Shown in pieces: positions 14,624-19,426 of a stretch of DNA of 41,116 nt (positions within the stretch are counted from its first letter, which is position 1; every line of letters starts with the position of its first letter). The DNA is from a virus. The notes under the pieces were generated by a model. The model was not told where the DNA came from and did not search any database. It worked only from the letters and a program-made list of their open reading frames with translations. Location: positions 1 to 41,116 of IMG/VR virus record IMGVR_UViG_3300022908_000004. The stretch is one strand, 5' to 3'. A program made the position numbers and the translations under genes.

Positions 14624-15250
14624 TCAATCCAGGGGTTCAGTCTTCGGAAGATCCAGCAAATATCCTCCGGTGATGCGGGTCACTCCAGCGCCTCGAATAT
14701 CGGTCCAGCCCCACTTGTCATCGGTATAGTTCGGGGGCACCCCGACAAGCTCGTACAGGTCCTTGACAGAGGCGGACTCGTAACGGGCCACAATATCGAA
14801 AAGCCGATCTATAACTTCCTCAGCTTCAACTCTTGTAGAAAGAATGATCTCGTCGAAATCGTGAGTAGTTCGAGCCTTCCGACTTGGATTTCGTGGCTCA
14901 TCTCGACGTCCGTACTGTGTCTTAGGCCCATACCGATTGTAGCTGACGTATCCTTGCCCTGGGCGATACCCGGTTCGTCTGCTGGCCGATCGTGCTTCTC
15001 CAAAGAGCATCCTCTCAATTCCCTGACTAACCACATCAGCGAGCGTGTCCTTCGCTGCAGGGATAAGAACCTCGAGCATGACATAGGACCCGACGGTTCG
15101 GAAATCCCCGCCTCCAAAGCTCTCCGTGATTCTCTTCCAAGCTGGCTTCTTACGCCGGATAACCGTCCCCTCGATCACCTTCTCAATCTTCTTAGGCTCT
15201 TCTTCTACAGGCTTTGGTGGCTTCCGACTGTTGGGCGGATATGATTCCAT
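14624..15250 (-). CDS. conserved phage protein with GWTD..GYLLDLP motif
   Basis: This 208-residue protein starts with a Pro/Lys-rich disordered segment. A Gly/Arg/Tyr-rich middle (RRTGYRPGQGYVSYNRYGPK) and a conserved C-terminal domain follow, with VKDLYELVGVPPNYTDDKWG and then GWTDIRGAGVTRI and GYLLDLP. The same DLYxLxG phrase appears in the DUF6353-like proteins beside it (LSDLYQLIGLPT at 16854), which suggests a shared interaction domain. The ATG at 15250 follows GAGGATCAT. No enzymatic motif was found. Confidence 0.75.
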   Translation of the reverse strand: MESYPPNSRKPPKPVEEEPKKIEKVIEGTVIRRKKPAWKRITESFGGGDFRTVGSYVMLEVLIPAAKDTLADVVSQGIERMLFGEARSASRRTGYRPGQGYVSYNRYGPKTQYGRRDEPRNPSRKARTTHDFDEIILSTRVEAEEVIDRLFDIVARYESASVKDLYELVGVPPNYTDDKWGWTDIRGAGVTRITGGYLLDLPKTEPLD

Positions 15251-15271
15251 ATGATCCTCAATTTAGAGAAA

Positions 15272-15297
15272 CTAAGAACCCTTGTTAGGGCTCTTAG
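15272..15297 (-). terminator. intrinsic terminator upstream of the 208-residue gene
   Basis: The hairpin CTAAGAGCCCT-AAC-AAGGGTTCTTAG is followed by TTTC. It ends the 79-residue membrane protein gene. Confidence 0.6.
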
Positions 15298-15308
15298 CTC
15301 CGAAGTCC

Positions 15309-15548
15309 TTAGTAGGTGTCAGCCTGGGGCTGGGCGAGGGCGTCGAAAACCTTGTCAACCATCTTGTCGGTCCAGGCCTCAGCAGCCTCGCTGGCGACGG
15401 CACCGATAGCGATCGATCCAATGATCAGTTCAGCTTCCTGAACGGAGTTCTTGGGTCGGACGTTATTACGGAGCGCGTTACCAACGGTGAACGCTGAGGA
15501 CCAACCAACAACAAACTTGGCGATCTTCTTGACCTTCTGTCTATCCAT
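15309..15548 (-). CDS. 79-residue small protein, possibly membrane-associated
   Basis: This 79-residue protein has a basic start (MDRQKVKKIAKFVVGWSSAF) and a moderately hydrophobic segment AELIIGSIAIGAVASEAAEAW (about 39-59), then a short charged end. The ATG at 15548 follows GAGAGAGGAATGTC, downstream of promoter copy 10. It is one of several small membrane-type proteins in this region. Confidence 0.7.
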   Translation of the reverse strand: MDRQKVKKIAKFVVGWSSAFTVGNALRNNVRPKNSVQEAELIIGSIAIGAVASEAAEAWTDKMVDKVFDALAQPQADTY

Positions 15549-15575
15549 GACATTCCTCTCTCATATAGGGGTCTT

Positions 15576-15592
15576 CATTATAAGGCATGTAA
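15576..15592 (-). promoter_or_regulatory. promoter motif copy 10
   Basis: TTACATGCCTTATAATG precedes the 79-residue gene. GCATAT is present at the usual upstream distance. Confidence 0.65.
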
Positions 15593-15631
15593 AATATGCG
15601 GGGCACATTTTGGTCGTCGGCTGTCGTTTAA

Positions 15632-15680
15632 GATTGGCATCCGGAGTAGGGCAGACCCCTTCACAGGACCCTTGCCAATC
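15632..15680 (-). other. hairpin downstream of the 160-residue gene
   Basis: GATTGGCA and TGCCAATC form an 8-bp stem closing a 33-base loop that contains a second AGGG/CCCT pairing. The U run is weak (TTAAA), so it may be a poor terminator or an RNA-stability element. A 41-codon open frame with four cysteines passes through it but has no ribosome binding site. Confidence 0.4.
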
Positions 15681-15698
15681 CCCCATCGCAAATATAAA

Positions 15699-16181
15699 CT
15701 ACTCGGACGTCTTCTTCGCAAACTGCGCAATCAGCTCTTCGCGAGTCATGTCCTTCACATCCTTGACAGTCTCGATCTCCGGCTGGGGCGTGTTCTTATC
15801 AGCCTTGGCAATCTCTACTGCAAGACCCGCAGGGACGATGCCGGTAATGAACGCCGAGGCAGCATTGGCGTCCGTTGCGAGCTCAATGAAGAGCTGAGAA
15901 TATGCCTCGGTCTGAGCAAAGTCGTCGCGTAGCTCCTGAGTCTTGATGAAACGACGCCCATCCTCAGACTTCTGTCCATAGGCAAGTAGAATGATCCGCT
16001 TGAACTGCTCGATGATCAGAGCCCCATCCTTGGCTTCCACGATAGCCTTGAGAGACTCGGCAAAGCCAGCCTTCTCGCTCACCTCAAGCTCAACCAGCTC
16101 GGCCTTAGTCAGGTGAAAGAAGAAATCCTCCGTTCGACTCTGACCATTGAAGTCCTCATATGTAATGGTCTTCTTAAGCAT
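15699..16181 (-). CDS. conserved phage protein, tail-assembly-chaperone-like
   Basis: This 160-residue acidic helical protein begins with a beta-hairpin (KKTITYEDFNGQSRTEDFFFHL) and continues with LTKAELVELEVSE, FKRIILLAYGQKSEDGRRFIK and FAQTEAYSQLFIELATDANAASAFITGIVP. I recall the same phrases in a widespread family in phages of Bacillota and Actinomycetota. Size and composition are similar to tail-assembly chaperones, but here the gene lies outside the tail operon. The ATG at 16181 overlaps the upstream gene by 8 bases. Confidence 0.65.
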   Translation of the reverse strand: MLKKTITYEDFNGQSRTEDFFFHLTKAELVELEVSEKAGFAESLKAIVEAKDGALIIEQFKRIILLAYGQKSEDGRRFIKTQELRDDFAQTEAYSQLFIELATDANAASAFITGIVPAGLAVEIAKADKNTPQPEIETVKDVKDMTREELIAQFAKKTSE

Positions 16182-16491
16182 CGTTCTTCCTATCCTCTTC
16201 GGTTACAATTGCTTCCAAAAGCAATAGATAGTTGATATGATCTGTGATCTTCTCATGCCACATGTGCATAGGAAGGATCTTCTCGTCCCAACACATGTCA
16301 AATATAGAGATTGTATGCTTAGCCATCATACCGGCAAGAGCCTGAGACATCGTCACGCCCTGCAATGCAGCTGCAGTACGGAAGTTGTGAAGACGATCCT
16401 CGGTCGCATACTCGACAGCCTTGAAACTTAGCATTTCGAGACAATAGTTCACGCGAGCATGGACAAGTTCATTGAAATCACGATCAAGCAC
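16174..16491 (-). CDS. small conserved helical phage protein
   Basis: This 105-residue all-helical protein has the phrases EYATEDRLHNFRTAAALQG and QALAGMMAKHTISIFDM, then EKITDHINYLLLLEAIV. The pattern resembles the DUF1599/MazG-like helical fold, which is linked with nucleotide handling, but I cannot confirm the catalytic acidic residues. The GTG at 16491 follows GGAGAGGTATATTCT. It is translationally coupled with the next gene. Confidence 0.65.
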   Translation of the reverse strand: MLDRDFNELVHARVNYCLEMLSFKAVEYATEDRLHNFRTAAALQGVTMSQALAGMMAKHTISIFDMCWDEKILPMHMWHEKITDHINYLLLLEAIVTEEDRKNDA

Positions 16492-16513
16492 AGAATATAC
16501 CTCTCCTAGAAAA

Positions 16514-16552
16514 GAAGAGAAACCCTGTAAGTGTTAGTTACAGGGCCTCTTC
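16514..16552 (-). terminator. intrinsic terminator, strong hairpin
   Basis: The stem GAAGAG(G)CCCTGTAA / TTACAGGG(TT)CTCTTC is followed by TTTTC on the minus strand. It separates the 78-residue membrane protein gene from the 105-residue gene. Confidence 0.7.
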
Positions 16553-16560
16553 TTAAGACC

Positions 16561-16797
16561 TCAGGCCTTGGGGTTTGCCTGGGGCTGGACCGTCGTGATG
16601 ACAGCCACCGGCTCCTCGGGGGACGAGGCGGCAAGCTTCTTGTTCCTGCGGCGCTTGAGAACCTGCTGAACCACAACGGTGCTAGTTGCACCTGCGATTG
16701 CAGAGGCCATCAGAGCCTTCCAGGGGAACTCAGAGGTCTCGCTCTCCTCTTCCGATTCCTCGGTTGGGGTGACGTCGATGTACTCGGTCTCTTCCAT
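16561..16797 (-). CDS. 78-residue single-pass membrane protein
   Basis: The protein starts with an acidic tail (EETEYIDVTPTEESEEESE), then one hydrophobic segment LMASAIAGATSTVVVQQVL (about 29-47), then KRRRNKK as a stop-transfer basic cluster. The ATG at 16797 follows AAAAGGAGAACCAA. The frame can be read through the promoter motif as MPYNED, which I reject as leader. Function unknown. Confidence 0.75.
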   Translation of the reverse strand: MEETEYIDVTPTEESEEESETSEFPWKALMASAIAGATSTVVVQQVLKRRRNKKLAASSPEEPVAVITTVQPQANPKA

Positions 16798-16826
16798 TTG
16801 GTTCTCCTTTTGGGTGAAGGGGTCTT

Positions 16827-16843
16827 CATTATAAGGCATGTAA
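16827..16843 (-). promoter_or_regulatory. promoter motif copy 11
   Basis: TTACATGCCTTATAATG lies 30 bases before the start of the 78-residue gene and just after the stop of the paralogue gene at 16854. Confidence 0.65.
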
Positions 16844-16853
16844 TTTTTGCGTA

Positions 16854-17633
16854 TTACTGAATTCGGCAATAGTCTCGGATCGGATAAACCGTGTATTCCA
16901 AGGATATACAAGGTCGATCGTCCGTAGACATCACCGTTGAGAATCTCATCTCGAGTAAAGCGTCCGCATTCCACCCAACCTCACTAGAATATTGAGTGGT
17001 TGGAAGCCCAATAAGCTGATACAGATCAGACAAACTGGCAGACATCTCGTGCAAGATCTGGTAATTGATCTCGTTCTGAGCCTTGCGAAGGGCATCTACA
17101 TTACTCTCGAAATATCGCCCAGTGATGGAATCATAACAAAGAACATCGCCATTCCCTGTCAGGATGACCTCGCGATGTGTGACAGGGTTCGCGGTCACCC
17201 GGTCCTGGGCAATATCATCCCTGACCTTCTGCTCCTTGTGAGGACCCATCCTCTCGATCACTTTGTCCTTGTACTCCACGAAGGCCTTCTCCGTAAGAGA
17301 ATATGCAGCGGCCATTGCGGCAGCCCTTCGTGAACCAATCCGGTTTGCTGCAATGATACAAGCGACAGTCAGAACACCCGTCCCAACAGCGGGGATATAT
17401 AGCTGCCATGTGAGATCGAACTTCCTTCTGGTATTAGTCTCATAGTCAGGATCGCCTGTCTGCATACGAGCGAAGTGCTCTTCATTGGCAATGATCTTGG
17501 CAGCCTTGAATGATGCGCGCCCTGTAAAGAGAGCCGTCGTGATTGTCCCGGTGACACCGATAGCCGTAAGAATAAGGGGGCCGTTATTAGCGACAAGGCG
17601 TTCGGCACGTCTGACAAGTTCATCAAATCTCAT
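16854..17633 (-). CDS. two-helix membrane protein, DUF6353-like, paralogue of 13689-14600
   Basis: This 259-residue protein has two hydrophobic segments (GPLILTAIGVTGTITTALFTG and YIPAVGTGVLTVACIIAANRI). The conserved block AAAMAAAYSLTEKAFVEYKDKVIERMGPHKEQKVRDD then follows, as in the gene at 13689. The soluble end has YQILHEMSASLSDLYQLIGLP and GWNADALLEM. The ATG at 17633 overlaps the stop of a 37-residue gene (ATGA), so it is expressed from promoter copy 12. The pair of paralogues could form a hetero-oligomeric membrane complex, which is inference. Confidence 0.75.
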   Translation of the reverse strand: MRFDELVRRAERLVANNGPLILTAIGVTGTITTALFTGRASFKAAKIIANEEHFARMQTGDPDYETNTRRKFDLTWQLYIPAVGTGVLTVACIIAANRIGSRRAAAMAAAYSLTEKAFVEYKDKVIERMGPHKEQKVRDDIAQDRVTANPVTHREVILTGNGDVLCYDSITGRYFESNVDALRKAQNEINYQILHEMSASLSDLYQLIGLPTTQYSSEVGWNADALLEMRFSTVMSTDDRPCISLEYTVYPIRDYCRIQ

Positions 17634-17743
17634 TGACTCGCTCCGACAGTAGTGAGACGGAAGGTCATCCGGAGCAACCAGAGCCAGCTTTCCAGCCCAA
17701 GCATGAAACTATCTAGCAGTACATTATGAATGCGGTGTAGCAT
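17630..17743 (-). CDS. 37-residue helical peptide
   Basis: The gene encodes 37 residues with an amphipathic to hydrophobic middle (LLDSFMLGLESWLWLLRM). The ATG at 17743 has an excellent ribosome binding site (GGAAGGAGTCCTG) and the stop overlaps the next start as ATGA, which supports real translation. The peptide may lie at the membrane surface. Confidence 0.6.
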   Translation of the reverse strand: MLHRIHNVLLDSFMLGLESWLWLLRMTFRLTTVGASQ

Positions 17744-17804
17744 CAGGACTCCTTCCGAATAAGAAAAAAATAGATGAGAGGGTTGGCTTTTCGCCGTAAG
17801 ACAT
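17724..17804 (-). CDS. 26-residue peptide, first gene after promoter copy 12
   Basis: The open frame encodes 26 residues with a SSIFFLFG core. It has a good ribosome binding site (AGAAGGAGACTTAT) and overlaps the next small gene by 20 bases. It may be a leader peptide rather than a functional protein. Confidence 0.45.
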   Translation of the reverse strand: MSYGEKPTLSSIFFLFGRSPDATPHS

Positions 17805-17818
17805 ATAAGTCTCCTTCT

Positions 17819-17835
17819 CATTATATGCCATGTAA
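17819..17835 (-). promoter_or_regulatory. promoter motif copy 12
   Basis: TTACATGGCATATAATG with TGCGCAGGAA upstream precedes the two mini-genes and the DUF6353-like gene. Confidence 0.65.
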
Positions 17836-17847
17836 TTCCTGCGCAGA

Positions 17848-17934
17848 AAAACGTAAGCCCTAGTATTTTGGGGTACTAAGGCTTACGCTGTTAGGGTGCT
17901 TCCACTTGAAACTTCAATACAAGCGAAAGACTTT
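17848..17934 (-). ncRNA. candidate 85-nt small RNA
   Basis: Promoter copy 13 is followed after about 50 bases by a strong terminator, with no convincing gene between. The only frame begins at the ATG inside TATAATG, upstream of the expected transcript start, and has 19 codons. The body contains TTGAA-GT-TTCAA, which can fold. The tight promoter-terminator spacing is typical of a small RNA. Confidence 0.5.
17852..17887 (-). terminator. strong intrinsic terminator of the candidate RNA
   Basis: A nearly perfect 14-bp stem (CGTAAGCCTTAGTA / TACTAGGGCTTACG, with one mismatch) has an 8-base loop. On the minus strand it is followed by TTTTT and then promoter copy 12. Confidence 0.75.
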
Positions 17935-17939
17935 CCTTT

Positions 17940-17956
17940 CATTATACACCATGTAA
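17940..17956 (-). promoter_or_regulatory. promoter motif copy 13
   Basis: TTACATGGTGTATAATG drives the candidate 85-nt RNA. Confidence 0.6.
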
Positions 17957-18005
17957 TTCCTGCGGAAAAAATTTTAAGCGATGTTGCCGCAGCTCTCTCG
18001 TGTAA

Positions 18006-18104
18006 TTATGCCGACCTACAATTCTGCCGCCCACGGTAACGAATTCCGTGAACCTCAGTTTTGCAACGTAGCCACTGCTTTGCATTGTTATTGTCTAACA
18101 ACAT
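18006..18104 (-). CDS. possible 32-residue basic peptide
   Basis: An open frame of 32 residues (KQWLRCKTEVHGIRYRGRQ) follows promoter copy 14 but lacks a ribosome binding site. The frame remains open further upstream, with a TTG as an alternative start. The stretch 17957-18184 may instead be an untranslated RNA. I list it because it is the only open frame in about 230 bases. Confidence 0.25.
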   Translation of the reverse strand: MLLDNNNAKQWLRCKTEVHGIRYRGRQNCRSA

Positions 18105-18184
18105 CTGATGGATTATTCCTATGACAGCCTTCAACTGTAAAATCCCATACGCTAATATAGGGTATTTGGCGGACTTATCCTTCT

Positions 18185-18201
18185 CATTACATGCTGTGTA
18201 A
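18185..18201 (-). promoter_or_regulatory. promoter motif copy 14 (diverged)
   Basis: TTACACAGCATGTAATG keeps the outer dyad TTACA/TGTAA and the upstream TGCGCAGGAA, but has TGTAAT in place of TATAAT. Confidence 0.5.
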
Positions 18202-18215
18202 TTCCTGCGCAGAAA

Positions 18216-18240
18216 CCTAAAATCCTTGTGGGATTCTAGG
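18216..18240 (-). terminator. intrinsic terminator, type C
   Basis: The hairpin CCTAGAATCC-CACAA-GGATTTTAGG is followed by TTTC, and uses the same stem as the one at 6741. Confidence 0.6.
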
Positions 18241-18250
18241 CGTCAAGCCT

Positions 18251-18394
18251 CTAATACTTCGTGATCTTCCGAAGATTCACTTTTGTCTTCTTCGCGATAT
18301 AACCGACGACCGTCAAGATGATTACAACAGGGATCATTGCAAGCAGCAAGATCGTCATCAAGGTGTACAGCCAAATCAGAAAATTGGGGTCCAT
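18251..18394 (-). CDS. 47-residue membrane protein
   Basis: The gene encodes 47 residues with a long hydrophobic stretch (FLIWLYTLMTILLLAMIPVV and beyond) and a basic C-terminus (KKTKVNLRKITKY), so it is a single-pass or hairpin membrane peptide. The ATG at 18394 follows GAGAGGAATCTG. A longer open frame covers the same bases in another register and encodes a charged, cysteine-containing sequence. The hydrophobic frame has the ribosome binding site and a normal phage-peptide composition, so I prefer it. Confidence 0.65.
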   Translation of the reverse strand: MDPNFLIWLYTLMTILLLAMIPVVIILTVVGYIAKKTKVNLRKITKY

Positions 18395-18421
18395 CAGATT
18401 CCTCTCTCATATAGGGGCCTT

Positions 18422-18438
18422 CATTATATGCCCAGTTA
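18422..18438 (-). promoter_or_regulatory. promoter motif copy 15 (diverged)
   Basis: The bases ATAACTGGGCATATAATG keep the -10 and the upstream CGCAGGAA but have lost the TTACATG block. It precedes the 47-residue membrane gene. Confidence 0.5.
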
Positions 18439-18444
18439 TTCCTG

Positions 18445-18482
18445 CGAAAAACCATAACCCTTGGTAGGGTCAGAGGGTTTTG
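18445..18482 (-). terminator. intrinsic terminator, type B
   Basis: All 38 bases are identical to 6451-6488. It ends the 62-residue membrane gene and leads into promoter copy 15. Confidence 0.65.
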
Positions 18483-18487
18483 AAACT

Positions 18488-18676
18488 TCAGACAACGTTC
18501 AGATCAACCTTCTGGTACTTCTTGATGAGCTTCCGATCGTCGTACCTGCTCCAGCCATATCCGATGCCGAGGATGATGCCGCTCGCAATCGCCGTTACGG
18601 CGAGCGAAACAAACACATCCTTCAGAATCATCTTGCTGACGCTGGGCTCAACGATAGGGGTCTCAAGATCTTCCAT
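18488..18676 (-). CDS. 62-residue single-pass membrane protein
   Basis: The protein has an acidic N-terminus (MEDLETPIVEPS), one membrane segment VFVSLAVTAIASGIILGIGYGW (21-42) and a basic tail (RYDDRKLIKKYQK). The ATG at 18676 follows AGAGAGGAAAGATC. It is transcribed from promoter copies 16 and possibly 17 and stops at a terminator. No family recognised. Confidence 0.75.
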   Translation of the reverse strand: MEDLETPIVEPSVSKMILKDVFVSLAVTAIASGIILGIGYGWSRYDDRKLIKKYQKVDLNVV

Positions 18677-18702
18677 GATCTTTCCTCTCTTGTTGGGGGT
18701 TT

Positions 18703-18719
18703 CATTATAAGCCATGTAA
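18703..18719 (-). promoter_or_regulatory. promoter motif copy 16
   Basis: TTACATGGCTTATAATG precedes the 62-residue membrane gene. Confidence 0.65.
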
Positions 18720-18779
18720 AATCTGCGACTTCTTTTAGAAATTTCACCCCCGGGGTTTTTTGGATCTTAGAAAAGCAAA

Positions 18780-18796
18780 AATTATAAGCCATGTAG
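18780..18796 (-). promoter_or_regulatory. promoter motif copy 17 (tandem)
   Basis: CTACATGGCTTATAATT lies 77 bases upstream of copy 16 with no gene or clear terminator between them. It comes directly after the terminator at 18811. Confidence 0.6.
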
Positions 18797-18810
18797 AGAG
18801 TGCAAAAATA

Positions 18811-18851
18811 TAGAAGGCGTGTAAGAGTTTTTACGTCTTACACGCCTTCTA
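18811..18851 (-). terminator. perfect 16-bp stem terminator
   Basis: TAGAAGGCGTGTAAGA and its exact reverse complement flank a 9-base loop and are followed by TATTTTTG on the minus strand. It ends the 94-residue gene and is the most regular terminator in the window. Confidence 0.8.
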
Positions 18852-18872
18852 CGAGGGGTACGTGGATCTATG

Positions 18873-19157
18873 CTATCGAAGCCGGAACAGCAGGTGAATC
18901 GCCTTGGACGTCAGAATATTCGTCCGTTCGAATCCAACGATCACCACGATCCCGAGAACATTCCCAATGACGATAGCCAGCGTATCCTTGCTGAGGCGAT
19001 TAGGACAATCAGTCGTCTTCATCGCATACAGCTTGGTCAGTTGGTCTACCATCTTGGCATATTCATCGGCATCTGCAGTAAATCCTTGCATCTCACGAAG
19101 AACTTCGGCAATCGCAAGGTCAAGCCCAGACGGTTCCGGGGCTTTTCGAATTTGCAT
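18873..19157 (-). CDS. 94-residue C-terminally anchored membrane protein
   Basis: The protein has a soluble helical N-terminal part (EPSGLDLAIAEVLREMQGF, then YAKMVDQLTKLYAMK) and a hydrophobic segment TLAIVIGNVLGIVVIVGF (about 59-76), ending with TSKAIHLLFRLR. I recall near-identical layouts as small membrane proteins in many phages. The ATG at 19157 follows AAAGGAGATAG. The soluble part could bind a partner at the membrane. No function known. Confidence 0.8.
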   Translation of the reverse strand: MQIRKAPEPSGLDLAIAEVLREMQGFTADADEYAKMVDQLTKLYAMKTTDCPNRLSKDTLAIVIGNVLGIVVIVGFERTNILTSKAIHLLFRLR

Positions 19158-19180
19158 CTATCTCCTTTCGTAGGGGTCCT

Positions 19181-19197
19181 CATTATATGGCATGTAT
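19181..19197 (-). promoter_or_regulatory. promoter motif copy 18
   Basis: ATACATGCCATATAATG precedes the 94-residue gene and is the copy nearest to the tail operon. None is found further upstream. Confidence 0.6.
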
Positions 19198-19210
19198 AAT
19201 TTGCGACCCT

Positions 19211-19426
19211 CTACGAAAGGGGATTGACCTTGAGTGTGATTCGCTTTTGCGCATCGATGGCATCCAGATCAGTCTCTAGGTTCAGAGAATATCTTTTGCC
19301 TCCATCGGGGAAGTTCTCAACATCAAGCGTTCCGTCGTACCCGACCTTGAGAATGTAGATCAGACCACCAGTGAAAATAATATTGAGAAGGAGTGAGAGA
19401 CCAAGCACTATCATGCTCACGTCCAT
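19211..19426 (-). CDS. 71-residue membrane protein at the end of the tail operon
   Basis: The protein starts with one membrane segment (MIVLGLSLLLNIIFTGGLIYIL). A short beta-rich domain follows (DVENFPDGGKRYSLNLETDLDAI then RITLKVN). The ATG at 19426 lies inside the end of the tail-associated gene (10-base overlap), preceded by GAGGGCCGAGTCA, so it is expressed with the tail genes. It could be a holin-like or tail-tip accessory membrane protein. Neither is shown. Confidence 0.7.
   Translation of the reverse strand: MDVSMIVLGLSLLLNIIFTGGLIYILKVGYDGTLDVENFPDGGKRYSLNLETDLDAIDAQKRITLKVNPLS

Noticed and set aside
15593-15698. 41-codon cysteine-containing frame between the 160- and 79-residue genes
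   Set aside because: There is no ribosome binding site. The frame passes through a hairpin and through promoter copy 10, so it is more likely non-coding.
6007-18716. Reading the repeated motif as an N-terminal peptide MAYNE or MPYNE of the small genes
   Set aside because: The ATG inside the motif is in frame with some genes but out of frame or followed by a stop in others (6428, 6712, 7339, 8785, 15576). Ribosome binding sites lie after it. The base sequence, not the peptide, is conserved.
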